Assembly (NCBI GenBank): GCA_946479035.1
Contig: CAMLDW010000012.1
Span: forward strand, 1-54,757
DNA length: 54,757 nt
Reading direction: 5' to 3'
DNA from: an uncultured Chthonomonadaceae bacterium
Lineage (GTDB): Bacteria; Armatimonadota; Fimbriimonadia; Fimbriimonadales; Fimbriimonadaceae
Below the pieces are notes generated by a model, which saw only the letters and a list, made by a program, of their open reading frames with translations, had not been told where the DNA came from and searched no databases. The position numbers and the translations under genes were made by a program. Every line of letters begins with the position of its first letter. Position 1 is the first letter of the stretch. Shown here piece by piece: positions 27,242-35,684 of this stretch.

Positions 27242-27952
27242 CTACTTGGGCATTATGCCAAATAGAAGGATGCCCAGAACGGCTCCCACTGTCGCGCCCA
27301 GCGTCAGCTCGAACACCGTGTGGATCTTGGCCTCCCACCGGCTCTGAGCGACCAGGCAGGCCAGCAGGATGCCGATCGTGGGCACGAGAGCGTTGTCGGT
27401 CAGGAAGAACATCGAAGTGGCGAGGAAGAACCCGATCGCGGCGTGCCCGCTCACCAGACCGCCGCGCAGAACCTGTCCGTGCTTGCCCAGCCCCTTGCCG
27501 ATGATCACGACCAGCACGACGATGGTCGCCCCCGCCAAGAACCGCACCATCACCGGGATCCCCCACTCGTGCGTCGTCAGGTTGATGCGGATGCGCTCCC
27601 ACTGGTCGTCGCCGAGCGCGATCATCGCACCGACCACGATCGCCATGATCGTCGTGACCAGCACGGCGCCGGCGGAAATGTCCTTCGCGAACTTCGCGAG
27701 CGGGTGGTAGTTGGGCGAGACAAGGTCCACCACGGCCTCGATCGCGCTGTTGAACATCTCCGCGACGAGCACGAACGTGACCATGAAGAGCAGCACCAGG
27801 ATCTCCCTGATCCGCATGTTGAGCATCAGAGCGCCCAGAACGACCACGAGCGTCACATAGAGGTGCACGCGCATGTGCCGCTGGGTGCGGAACGTGTGCA
27901 CGATGCCGTTGAATGCGATTCGGAACGGCCCGGTGAGGTCCCTTGCGGCCAC
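27242..27952 (-). CDS. DgkA-type undecaprenol/diacylglycerol kinase fused to PAP2-like phosphatase
   Basis: A 236-residue membrane protein from GTG 27952, which shares one base with the ybeY stop (TAGTG) and has GGAGGA upstream. The N-terminal half is a DgkA kinase (RIAFNGIVHTFRTQRHMRVH, then AEMFNSAIEAVVDLV with Glu65 and Asn68, and HPLAKFAKDISAGAVL). The C-terminal half resembles a PAP2 phosphatase: SGH at 168-170 and SR...H at 204-211, where the usual final aspartate position reads TVFEL. DgkA kinases in Gram-positive-type operons phosphorylate undecaprenol; PAP2 enzymes remove phosphate from undecaprenyl diphosphate. A single protein for making or recycling undecaprenyl phosphate is plausible. 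Activity of either half is untested. Confidence 0.85.
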   Translation of the reverse strand: MAARDLTGPFRIAFNGIVHTFRTQRHMRVHLYVTLVVVLGALMLNMRIREILVLLFMVTFVLVAEMFNSAIEAVVDLVSPNYHPLAKFAKDISAGAVLVTTIMAIVVGAMIALGDDQWERIRINLTTHEWGIPVMVRFLAGATIVVLVVIIGKGLGKHGQVLRGGLVSGHAAIGFFLATSMFFLTDNALVPTIGILLACLVAQSRWEAKIHTVFELTLGATVGAVLGILLFGIMPK

Positions 27953-28416
27953 TACGTCTCCTCCCTGGGCGGCAGCGAGGACCATGCCGCGTCTGCCGCG
28001 ATCCCGCACTCCACCGCGATCTCGTTCATCGCTGCGACCATCCGCTTGCGCTGGGCCGCCGACCTGTCGTCGAACCCTGCCAAGTGGAGCCCAGCGTGGA
28101 TGGCCAGCATCGCGACCTCGTCTTCGATAGGGACGTTCCGCATCTTCGCCTGGCGTCGTGCAAAGTCGATCGAGATCGCAACGTCGCCGACGTGGCCCGT
28201 CGCGGAGGCCGGTGCGGGAAAGCTGAGCACGTCCGTCGAGGCATCGACCTTTCTGAACTCGCGATTGATGCGCCGCATCTCCTCGTCGCTCGTCACCAGA
28301 ACGGAGACCTCGCCTGGCGCGACGCCGTGGCGCTCGAGCGCCCTCCGCAGGCCATTGCGGACGCCGTCAAGCTTCAATCGCACGCTCGATCCGTTTCGAA
28401 TCGCTATCTTGTGCAT
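27952..28416 (-). CDS. ybeY: Endoribonuclease YbeY (rRNA maturation factor), variant metal site
   Basis: A 154-residue YbeY with VLVTSDEEMRRINREFR, the TDVLSFP motif and GDVAIS. The metal-binding signature, usually HGxLHLxGYDH, reads HAGLHLAGFDD (residues 107-117), so the third metal ligand histidine is replaced by Asp117. Aspartate can still coordinate a metal. The ATG at 28416 lies 50 bp inside the end of the upstream HD gene, and the stop shares a base with the next start. YbeY takes part in 16S rRNA 3' processing and ribosome quality control. It sits in its classical neighbourhood. Confidence 0.92.
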   Translation of the reverse strand: MHKIAIRNGSSVRLKLDGVRNGLRRALERHGVAPGEVSVLVTSDEEMRRINREFRKVDASTDVLSFPAPASATGHVGDVAISIDFARRQAKMRNVPIEDEVAMLAIHAGLHLAGFDDRSAAQRKRMVAAMNEIAVECGIAADAAWSSLPPREET

Positions 28417-29851
28417 CGGGCCCCCCGTGTCCAGGATACGCGACGCGCTCGTGCCGGATCGCGTTAAGCGTGCGGACGAACGAGTCGCGAACGGCCTGAA
28501 GCTCTCGGAAGGTCAAGTCGCACTCGTCGAGCTGTCCGTCCGCGCGAGTCGCCTCGACCAGTCCGTGCACGGCCTGCTCGAGCTGGTCGCGCCGGCGAAC
28601 GGTGCGGCTCGCCGCTTCGACCATGTCGGCGAGATGGAGGATCGCTGCCTCCCGAGACTGCGGCTTCGGTCCGTCGTAGCGGTACTTCAGTTCGGGGTCC
28701 AGACCGTTCTGGCCCCCTTCCTTGAGCGAGCGATGGTAGAAGTAACTGATCAGCGCGGTTCCGTGGTGCTGCTTGATCGCGTCAATGATCGCCCGTGGCA
28801 GCTTTGCGTTCTGCGCCATCTCCACGCCGTCCTTCACGTGAGCCGCTATGACCTTCGCGCTCAGGCTAGGCGGCATGTCGTCGTGCACGTTTTCCCCCAT
28901 CTGGTTCTCGATGAAATACCCGGGGCGCGCGAGCTTGCCGATGTCGTGATAGTACGACATCGCCCGGCAAAGCACGGCGTTGGCGCCGATCTCGCGCGCC
29001 GCTGTCTCGGCGAGGTTCGCCACGCCGACGGAGTGCGCGTATGTGCCGGGCGCGCGAAGGTTGAGCTCGTGGATCAGCGGGCTCTCCGGGCTGCACAGGT
29101 CGAGCAGCGACCAGTCGCTGACGATGCCGAACGCCTTTTCAAACAGCGCGACGCCGAACCAGAAAAGGCTCATCGCGGCGACCGCCGCCAGCGCGGACCA
29201 TGCGACCCCAAGGAGCGCAGAGGCGAGCACAGTCCTCAGCACGACCGCCGTCACGATGGCCAGCAAAACGTGCGCCCCGGCCTGGACAGATAGCGCACGG
29301 AAGAGGTCGCTTCGCCGCTTGAGCCTGCTGACCGCGTGGCACCCGACCGCCCCCGCGAGCCAGCACGGCGCCAGCATCTCCACAGGCACCGCGCCGAACA
29401 GAGCCAACAGCACGACGGTAAGGGTCAGTCCGACCAGGCCCGCGCTCGCTCCGAGCAGGGAAGAGGCCAGCATCGCCTCCGCTGCCAGGGGTGCCAAGAG
29501 CAAGAAGCTCTGGGGCGAACCTTCGCCTTTGACCAACAGATTGACGACCTGCACGCCGAACACGCCGAAAAGGGCCGTCGTCCAAATCAGCCTCTCCGCC
29601 ACGCGCGGGGCCGTGCCGCGCACCGCCGCTTGCTTCATGTGGAACCGGAGCAGCAGGCTCGCCACCAGGCTCACGAGCACAGCCCCGAAAACGCGCCACC
29701 CGTCGTCGGGCCAAGCGAGGTGCATCCCGAGGAGCAACCCCATCAGCACCGAGCCGAAGAGGCGGGCGAACCCTCGTCCAAGGTACCAGCGGTACTGCTT
29801 GGAGTCAGGCCGGTCAAAAAGCCAGAAAGGGCGGGGTGTGAATTCAGCCAT
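28367..29851 (-). CDS. 7TM-HD family phosphohydrolase (PgpH-like)
   Basis: A 494-residue protein with about seven membrane segments in residues 30-245 and a cytoplasmic HD domain. The HD motif is seen as TYAHSVGVANLAETAARE ... MSYYHDIGK, with further histidines in AAHVKDG and KQHHGT. It lacks the large extracytoplasmic N-terminal domain of Listeria PgpH, so it is a short form. PgpH enzymes hydrolyse cyclic-di-AMP; that activity is inferred here. The gene overlaps ybeY by 50 bp and follows rpsU after 49 bp. Confidence 0.9.
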   Translation of the reverse strand: MAEFTPRPFWLFDRPDSKQYRWYLGRGFARLFGSVLMGLLLGMHLAWPDDGWRVFGAVLVSLVASLLLRFHMKQAAVRGTAPRVAERLIWTTALFGVFGVQVVNLLVKGEGSPQSFLLLAPLAAEAMLASSLLGASAGLVGLTLTVVLLALFGAVPVEMLAPCWLAGAVGCHAVSRLKRRSDLFRALSVQAGAHVLLAIVTAVVLRTVLASALLGVAWSALAAVAAMSLFWFGVALFEKAFGIVSDWSLLDLCSPESPLIHELNLRAPGTYAHSVGVANLAETAAREIGANAVLCRAMSYYHDIGKLARPGYFIENQMGENVHDDMPPSLSAKVIAAHVKDGVEMAQNAKLPRAIIDAIKQHHGTALISYFYHRSLKEGGQNGLDPELKYRYDGPKPQSREAAILHLADMVEAASRTVRRRDQLEQAVHGLVEATRADGQLDECDLTFRELQAVRDSFVRTLNAIRHERVAYPGHGGPDAQDSDSKRIERAIEA

Positions 29852-29900
29852 GAGCGACCCACGTTCCTTGTTCAGGAAGCGAGCCTCTGGTGCGGACGGC

Positions 29901-30071
29901 TTACTGGCGGGTGAGCCGGCGACGGCGCTGCCTGCGCCGTTTCTCGCTCGGCTTCTCGTAGTGGGCGTGCTCCTTGACCTCTCTTAGCAGCCCGCTTTGC
30001 TGCAGCTTCATGTTGAAGCGCTTGATGGCAGCGTCAATGGACTCGTTCGGATGGACTTCGATTTGGATCAA
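29901..30071 (-). CDS. rpsU: 30S ribosomal protein S21
   Basis: A 56-residue basic protein starting at TTG 30071 (MIQIEVHPNESIDAAIKRF) with an Arg-rich C-terminal run, full length for S21. A GGAGG site lies about 10 bases upstream of the TTG. S21 helps the 30S subunit pair with the Shine-Dalgarno site. It heads the minus-strand series rpsU-PgpH-ybeY-dgkA/PAP2-CNNM. The long open frame upstream of the TTG has no family likeness. Confidence 0.95.
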   Translation of the reverse strand: MIQIEVHPNESIDAAIKRFNMKLQQSGLLREVKEHAHYEKPSEKRRRQRRRRLTRQ

Positions 30072-30184
30072 GCAGTCGTGCCTCCAACCTAGAATGATAC
30101 CAAACGGGGCCCGGTTCATCAGGGCGGAAGGCTGCTTCGGGCCCCCAGGAAGGGCCGAGGCCGAGCCCTGAAACCTGCCGGGGG

Positions 30185-30223
30185 AAGCGAAATAAATGGC
30201 CGAAAAATGGCCCCCCGGGGGCG
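30185..30223 (-). terminator. Possible terminator after the ChaN-like gene
   Basis: On the minus strand a C/G run palindrome (CCCCCGGGGG) is followed by GGCC-ATTTTTC-GGCC and an AT-rich stretch. It falls between the ChaN-like stop and rpsU. The stem is imperfect, so this is a weak call. Confidence 0.35.
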
Positions 30224-31114
30224 TCAGGGCTTCTGGCCGCTCGGGGCCGGCCTGGTCGCGAGCACGAAGTCGGCTATCCCCTTGCTCACCTCCCGCGGCC
30301 CGTCGGTGGTGATGCAGGCGATGTTGAGGCACCGCTCGCCAGTCTTCTTGCCGATCCGGTAGTTGATCCCCTGGCCGTACATCATGTGCCCCGAGCCGGC
30401 CACCACGACCATCACCGCCTTGCTCGAAAGGCGGGTCTTCATGTAGTCGAGCGCGCTAGTGGCCATCCCTTCGTCCCACGTCACCTGGGCGGCGTACATG
30501 TTCTCGCCCTGGTCGCCAGCCATCGGGTGGCCGCCGATCATGGCGGTAAAGACGGCGCGGTGCTTTTCGTTGCCCAGGAACGGGTCGGGCACCCACTGGC
30601 GCTGCTCGGGGGTCAGTGCGCCGGTCCCCTGCTTTCCGACCAGACGAACCCAGTCGCGCGGCACGTTCAGCGCGACCATCGGGATCCTGCGCTGCTTGAT
30701 GACGTCGAAGATCGGCTCGTAAAGCGCGAAGTCCAGCCCCCACTGAGTCTTCCAGTTCGACTCGACGATGAACTCGTCCCGAGTCCACATCCCCACCGTC
30801 CACGGCGCGAGGTTGCGCTGGTTGTCGCGGGTGAACATCTCAAACCCGACCGCAACGTCCCGCCCCGCCTCTGCTAGCCCTTCGATGACCGCGGACTGCT
30901 CCTTGTGGTGCTCGAGCTGGTCGTGCGATTCGCCCACGAACACGAACCGCACCCCCTCGGCAGCCTTGACGACGTCCTCGATCTGCGCGAGAGAGCCGTC
31001 GCTCGTTCTGTAGAGCCCCTGGTCGACCGTGATCCTCCCCCTCCCGTTTACGTCGAGCAAGAGCGGATCGACGTCCTGAGGGCTGGCAAGCACGAGCGCG
31101 GCAGCGAGCATCAC
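30224..31114 (-). CDS. ChaN-family (heme-binding lipoprotein-like, DUF399) protein
   Basis: A 296-residue protein with a hydrophobic N-terminus (MMLAAALVLASPQ) that suggests secretion, but no lipobox cysteine was seen. The ChaN signature is FVGESHDQLEHHKEQS with VGFEMFTRDNQ, and the later AGSGHMMYGQGI. ChaN-like proteins bind heme or act in iron uptake in Campylobacter; others have no known role. It overlaps the serC stop by 4 bp, so the two share a transcript, although no functional link is obvious. Confidence 0.85.
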   Translation of the reverse strand: MMLAAALVLASPQDVDPLLLDVNGRGRITVDQGLYRTSDGSLAQIEDVVKAAEGVRFVFVGESHDQLEHHKEQSAVIEGLAEAGRDVAVGFEMFTRDNQRNLAPWTVGMWTRDEFIVESNWKTQWGLDFALYEPIFDVIKQRRIPMVALNVPRDWVRLVGKQGTGALTPEQRQWVPDPFLGNEKHRAVFTAMIGGHPMAGDQGENMYAAQVTWDEGMATSALDYMKTRLSSKAVMVVVAGSGHMMYGQGINYRIGKKTGERCLNIACITTDGPREVSKGIADFVLATRPAPSGQKP

Positions 31115-32205
31115 GCTTTCACCTTCGCGAAATCAGCCATGAACTGCGTCAGGGCGTCGACCCCCTCCGGCGGAAAGGCGTTGTAGAGGCTCGCGCGGCA
31201 CCCGCCGACCGAGCGGTGCCCCTTAAGCTCGACGAGCCCGTTCTTCGTGGCCTCGGAGACGAAGGCGTCCGTCAGTGAGTCGTTCGCGAGCCGGAACGGG
31301 ATGTTCATGCGCGAGCGGTTCTCTTTCACTGCGTGCCCGACATAGAACCCGCCCGAGCCGTCGATCGCCGCGTACAGCTTTGCGGCCTTCGCCTCGTTCC
31401 TCTCTTTGGCGGCCTCGAGGCCGCCGTTCTTGAGCCAGTGCTGGAACACCAACCCACAGATGTACACCGACCAGCACGGGGGCGTGTTGAGCATCCAGCC
31501 GTTCTCGGCCTGTGCTTTGTAGTCGAGCATCGGCGGCAGCCCGCTCGGCACCCGCTCCAGCAGCGAGTCCTTCACGATCACGATCGTCGCGCCCGCTGGG
31601 CCGGCGTTCTTCTGCGCGCCCGCGTAGATGAGGTCGTACTTCGCTACGTCGAAGGGCCTTGAGACGAAGTTCGACGACATGTCGCAGACCACCGTCGCTC
31701 CCTTGATCGCAGGATCCTTGAGGTAGTCCACCCCCTGGATCGTTTCGTTCGACGTGAAGTGGAAGTAGTCGGCGCCCGGGGTGAGCTCGAGCGAGCAGGT
31801 GTCCGGCGCGCGGTCGTAGTTCGTCGCCTTGCCGTCGAACACGACGTTGATCTTTCCGGGCACGCCCGGCTTGACCGCCTTTTTGCCCCATTCGCCGGTC
31901 ACAGCGTAGTCCGCCACGCCCGCGGGCCGCAAGAAGTTCATCGGGACCATCGTGAACTGCAGGCTCGCGCCGCCTTGCAAGAAAAGGATCTTGTAGTCCT
32001 CGGGGACGGACGCGAGCTTGCGAAGCGACTGCTCCGCCTCCTCGGCGATCTTGATGAAGTGCTTTCCCCGGTGGCTCATTTCCATCACGGACATGCCCGC
32101 GCCCTGCCAGTTGAGCATCTCGTCCCTGGCCTGCTCCAGTACGGGCACGGGGAGTACGCCCGGCCCGGCGGAGAAGTTGAACACGCGTCCGTTTGGCTGG
32201 CCCAT
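31111..32205 (-). CDS. serC: Phosphoserine aminotransferase
   Basis: A 364-residue PLP enzyme of serine (and pyridoxal phosphate) synthesis. It starts GRVFNFSAGPGVLPVPVLEQA and shows the EMSHRGKHF and FLQGGASLQFTMVPMNFL blocks, the PLP lysine region (YAGAQKNAGPAGATIV), and GGCRASLYNAFP near the end, all standard for SerC. It converts 3-phosphohydroxypyruvate and glutamate to phosphoserine. TAGAAT (32212-32217) stands exactly 6 bases before ATG with no ribosome site, so a leaderless mRNA is predicted. Confidence 0.96.
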   Translation of the reverse strand: MGQPNGRVFNFSAGPGVLPVPVLEQARDEMLNWQGAGMSVMEMSHRGKHFIKIAEEAEQSLRKLASVPEDYKILFLQGGASLQFTMVPMNFLRPAGVADYAVTGEWGKKAVKPGVPGKINVVFDGKATNYDRAPDTCSLELTPGADYFHFTSNETIQGVDYLKDPAIKGATVVCDMSSNFVSRPFDVAKYDLIYAGAQKNAGPAGATIVIVKDSLLERVPSGLPPMLDYKAQAENGWMLNTPPCWSVYICGLVFQHWLKNGGLEAAKERNEAKAAKLYAAIDGSGGFYVGHAVKENRSRMNIPFRLANDSLTDAFVSEATKNGLVELKGHRSVGGCRASLYNAFPPEGVDALTQFMADFAKVKA

Positions 32206-32585
32206 GGTGCTATTCTATCCGCTCGCCGTTGAGCCCAAAGTGAGTCTGCCTGGGCCCGGGTAACAGGCGCTCTCACTCGGTTTCAACGTCGCTGCTTTCT
32301 CGGTCGCTCTAAGGGCATTCGCAGACGAACAGGCGCGGACGTGCTAGAGCACGGGAGTCGCGAAGTTCACTCCTCCGTGTCCTACGGAGCCTGCATGAGA
32401 GGATCTTTGATGCCGCCGTCGCCACGAGGCAGGTCTCGCAGACTCGAGAGCCATCCGGCGGGGTCGAAGCAAGCGCCTTGCTCTACGGCAAATACCCCCC
32501 ACGGCTCCATGGGCATGGGCGGCAGGTAGAAACAGGCACCAAACGGCCAGAATCCGTCGTACACTGGGTTCCAGGAGCCAAGCCC
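32206..32585. other. 380-bp intergenic region between serC and the deacetylase-like gene
   Basis: It holds the serC -10 element (32212-32217) and otherwise no recognised RNA. On the minus strand a frame from GTG 32564, or ATG 32516, to a stop at 32382 gives a 44-60 residue peptide rich in aromatics, Pro and Gly (PFGACFYLPPMPMEPWG). It has no ribosome site and no family match known to me, so it may be a gene remnant or chance. Confidence 0.4.
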
Positions 32586-33281
32586 GTGAGCCCGCTGCCT
32601 AGCCAAGGACTCGTATCGCTCACCTACGATGGCGCGCTGCCGTGCCACCTGGAGACCGCCTTTCCCCAGCTCGAAGAGGCCGGGCTCAAGGGCACCTTCT
32701 ACTGCGAGCCCGCCCTGCTCCTCGAGAACCTTCCTGAGTGGGCCGGCGCGCTCGCCTGCGGGCACGAGATCGGCAACGGCGCCCTGCACGGGGCGGTGCT
32801 CGAAGACGGGTCTCTCCCTGGGTGGTCGACCCAAATGGTGGCTGAGGACGTCAGCGAGGCCAAAGGGCTGATCGAAGACCTCTTTCCCGAGCAGGCTGCG
32901 CACTCGTTCGGGTTCCCGTGGGGAAGGGCACTGAGCGACGGCGTCGACGTCTCGGAGGCCGTGCGCGCCGTCTACCAGGTCGTGCGCACGGGCGAGCACG
33001 GGGTTAACAAGGGCCCCTTCAACAAGTCCCAGCTCAAGTGTGTCCAGTGCAACGGCCTCGACTCGAACGACCTTGTTGCAATCGCCGGGCAGGCGCTCGA
33101 GCCGCAGACCTGGGTAGTGTTCTCCTTCGAAGGGATCGGGAGCGGTGAGCGTGGGATCGACGCCTGCGCCCACCGAGACCTCTGCATCTACCTCGCCACG
33201 GAGCCTCGGCTGGCCGTAAAGACCTTGCGCGACGCCGTCCTGTTGCAGGCCGCGCCCACCGGCCCGATTAAGCTAGCCTGA
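32586..33281 (+). CDS. Polysaccharide deacetylase-like (NodB fold) protein, altered metal motifs
   Basis: A 231-residue protein from GTG 32586, chosen for the CAGGAG site 8 bases upstream. The first motif of NodB-type deacetylases (TFDDG) reads TYDGA (residues 13-17), losing the second aspartate. The second (GHEIGNHTxxH) reads GHEIGNGALH (59-68), losing one metal histidine. The start and fold order (LVSLTYDG ... LEEAGLKGTFYCEPALL) otherwise match the family. It may be inactive as a deacetylase or use another chemistry. There is no signal peptide, so it may be cytoplasmic. Its neighbours give no hint of a substrate. Confidence 0.75.
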   Translation: MSPLPSQGLVSLTYDGALPCHLETAFPQLEEAGLKGTFYCEPALLLENLPEWAGALACGHEIGNGALHGAVLEDGSLPGWSTQMVAEDVSEAKGLIEDLFPEQAAHSFGFPWGRALSDGVDVSEAVRAVYQVVRTGEHGVNKGPFNKSQLKCVQCNGLDSNDLVAIAGQALEPQTWVVFSFEGIGSGERGIDACAHRDLCIYLATEPRLAVKTLRDAVLLQAAPTGPIKLA

Positions 33282-33304
33282 AGCTTGGCGTAAACTCCCC
33301 GCCA

Positions 33305-35326
33305 GTGGAGCCGACCCGCACAGAGTTCCTCTTCATGCCGGGGCCGGCCTGGAAGGCGCTCTTTTACGTCGGCACCTTCGCCTCCCTCGCCGTCATGGGC
33401 TGGGCGTTCTACGGCCGCTCCCGCCAATGGAAGAAGGGAAGGCCGGTCGGTTGGAGGTCGGACTGGATCAAGAACGTCGTCCAGTACGTCGTCGGCCAGA
33501 AGAAGGTGCAGGGAAGCAGGCCCCGCTCGGGCGCGCCCATGCACCTATTGCTCGGCTGGGGGTTCATGGCGCTCTTCCTGGCGACGACGCTGCTGGCGGT
33601 CGCCACCTATGCGCCCTGGGTCGGACTCCCCAACTTTCATCACGGGCTCTACTACCTGACGTACGAGACGACCTTCGACCTGCTCGGGCTCTTCTACGTC
33701 GCCGGGGTCGTTTGGGCGATCCTGCGGCGGGCCAAGGCCGTGCGCGACCCCGCGAGCCCGATCAGCCACCGGCCCTCGGACTGGTGGGCGCTCGCCGTGC
33801 TGCTGGTGCTGGGCGTCACGGGCTACCTGCTTGAGGCTGCGCGGATCGCTGCCGACCCCCACCCCTGGGACACGGCATCGCCGGTCGGGTACGCGCTCGC
33901 GCAGCCGATGCTCGGGCTGCCGCACGCCGCCTACATGGCGATCTGGTGGTTCCACGTGACGTGGGTTTGGGCGTTCTTCGTGAGCCTGCCGCACATGCGG
34001 GTCAAACACATCTTTGTCGCGGCGCTGACCCTCGCTGGCAAGCCCGATTCGCCGATGGGGCGCCTTGCGCCGATCACGATGGAGGAGGTCGAGAAGAGCG
34101 GCAAGATCGGCGTAGACGTCGCTGCCGAGTTCAGCCGCTGGCACCTGATGTCGCTCGACGCGTGCATGTCCTGCGGTCGCTGCACCGAGGTCTGCCCGGC
34201 GAACGGAGCAGGCAAGTCGCTCGATCCCAAGCGCGTGATCGCGGACATTCACCAAACGGTCAGGACTGGCGGGAACGTGCCCGCGGCTGTGACCGAGGAG
34301 GCGCTGTGGGCTTGCACCACCTGCAACGCGTGCGTCGAGGCGTGCCCCGTGGGGATCTCCCACGTCGGGATGATCGTGGACGCCCGTCGCAACCTGGTCG
34401 CCGAAGGGCGTCTGAGCGGAACGGGCGCGGTCATGCTGCGCCAGGTCGGGAGCACCGGCCACGCGTGGGGCCAGCCGCAGGGCGGCCGCGAAGCGTGGAT
34501 GAAGGGGCTCGAAGTGCCTTTGTGCCGCGACGGCGCGCCGTTCGAATACTTGTTCTGGGTCGGGTGTGCCGGCGCGACCGACCCGGGCGCCGTCAAGACC
34601 ACGCGGGCGGTGGCAAGGCTGCTCAAGAAGGCGGGCGTAAGCTTCGCGTGCCTGGGCAACGAGGAGTCTTGCACGGGCGACCCCGCGCGGCGAGTAGGGG
34701 ACGAGTTCCTTTTCCAGGAACAGGTGGGAAAGAACCAGACCGTGCTCGAGAAGTACGGCGTCAAAAAGATCGTCACCGCCTGCCCGCACTGCATGAACAC
34801 GCTGCGCAACGAGTACCCGGACTTCATGGCGCGCGCCGAGGTCTTCCACCACACCGAGCTGCTCAGCCAAATGGTTGGGTCCGGGCGGCTCCGAGCGGCG
34901 GACCCCGGCGACGGCGAGACCGTGTACCACGACCCCTGCTACCTCGCGCGCGTGAACGGCGCGAGCGACGCGCCGCGCTCCCTCGTTGGCGACGCCACCC
35001 ACATGGACACCGACAAGTCCGTGATCGTGCACGCGCTCGAGCGGGAGAGCGACGGCCCCAGGCGCCTCGCGGAGCCGGAGCACCACGGCCGCAAGACGCT
35101 CTGCTGCGGCGCTGGCGGCGGAAGGATGTGGATGGACGAAGAGCCGGACAAGCGCCCGAGCAGCAGGCGGGCCAAAGAGCTGCTGGCGACGGGCGCAAAG
35201 CAGGTGGCGGTCGCCTGTCCGTTCTGCAGGATCATGCTGGACGCAGGGCTGAAGCAGGAGACCGACTCTCCGGTCCGGCTGGTCGACCTGGCCGAGCTGT
35301 TGCAGGAGGCGAACGCGGGCCCATGA
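33305..35326 (+). CDS. Membrane Fe-S oxidoreductase with two CCG domains (ETF:quinone-type, HdrD/GlpC-like)
   Basis: A 673-residue protein. The N-terminal about 270 residues hold five or six membrane segments like the cytochrome b subunit of nitrate reductase (NarI-like). Two 4Fe-4S motifs follow (CMSCGRCTEVCP and CTTCNACVEACP, about 280-360). Two cysteine-rich CCG-type domains end the protein (YHDPCYLAR and CCGAGGGRMWMDE, with an earlier ACPHC and CPFC). This layout is seen in proteins that pass electrons from electron-transfer flavoprotein to the quinone pool, for example in fatty acid oxidation. No etfAB is beside it. The GTG start follows TAAACT (33291-33296) by 8 bases. Confidence 0.9.
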   Translation: MEPTRTEFLFMPGPAWKALFYVGTFASLAVMGWAFYGRSRQWKKGRPVGWRSDWIKNVVQYVVGQKKVQGSRPRSGAPMHLLLGWGFMALFLATTLLAVATYAPWVGLPNFHHGLYYLTYETTFDLLGLFYVAGVVWAILRRAKAVRDPASPISHRPSDWWALAVLLVLGVTGYLLEAARIAADPHPWDTASPVGYALAQPMLGLPHAAYMAIWWFHVTWVWAFFVSLPHMRVKHIFVAALTLAGKPDSPMGRLAPITMEEVEKSGKIGVDVAAEFSRWHLMSLDACMSCGRCTEVCPANGAGKSLDPKRVIADIHQTVRTGGNVPAAVTEEALWACTTCNACVEACPVGISHVGMIVDARRNLVAEGRLSGTGAVMLRQVGSTGHAWGQPQGGREAWMKGLEVPLCRDGAPFEYLFWVGCAGATDPGAVKTTRAVARLLKKAGVSFACLGNEESCTGDPARRVGDEFLFQEQVGKNQTVLEKYGVKKIVTACPHCMNTLRNEYPDFMARAEVFHHTELLSQMVGSGRLRAADPGDGETVYHDPCYLARVNGASDAPRSLVGDATHMDTDKSVIVHALERESDGPRRLAEPEHHGRKTLCCGAGGGRMWMDEEPDKRPSSRRAKELLATGAKQVAVACPFCRIMLDAGLKQETDSPVRLVDLAELLQEANAGP

Positions 35327-35661
35327 TCCTAGCGGTCGGAGTGGACGTTGTGGCCGTCGCAAGGATCAAGCAGGCGATGAAGAACCCTCGCTTCGTCGAG
35401 CGGATCCTGACGGCGAGAGAGCGGGAGACGGACCTTACAGTCGACCGCGTGGCGGGGCGCTGGGCGGTCAAGGAGGCGCTCTCAAAGGCGCTGCCGCAAC
35501 TGGGCAACTGGCACGACGTCGAAGTGACGAACGGCCACCGCGGCGAGCCGGTCGTCGAGCTCTCGCCCAGCGTGCACATGGAGCCCGGCGCAAAGATCCA
35601 CGTCTCGATCAGCCACGAGCGGGGCTACGCGGCCGCGGTCGCGATCGTCGAGGTGCCATAG
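35323..35661 (+). CDS. acpS: Holo-[acyl-carrier-protein] synthase
   Basis: A 112-residue AcpS starting MILAVGVDVVAVARIKQAM, with the magnesium-binding Asp8, and continuing with RILTARERE, the VAGRWAVKEALSKAL motif and HVSISHERGYAAAVAIVE. It moves 4'-phosphopantetheine from coenzyme A to ACP. The ATG overlaps the previous stop by 4 bp, so it is read from the oxidoreductase transcript. Length is normal. Confidence 0.95.
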   Translation: MILAVGVDVVAVARIKQAMKNPRFVERILTARERETDLTVDRVAGRWAVKEALSKALPQLGNWHDVEVTNGHRGEPVVELSPSVHMEPGAKIHVSISHERGYAAAVAIVEVP

Positions 35662-35684
35662 TCGGCATCGCGCACAATTGAAGC

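Noticed and set aside
32382..32564. Possible 44-60 residue minus-strand ORF in the serC upstream gap
   Set aside because: It has no ribosome site, no -10 box at the usual distance and no family I recognise. It is kept only as a note in the intergenic entry.
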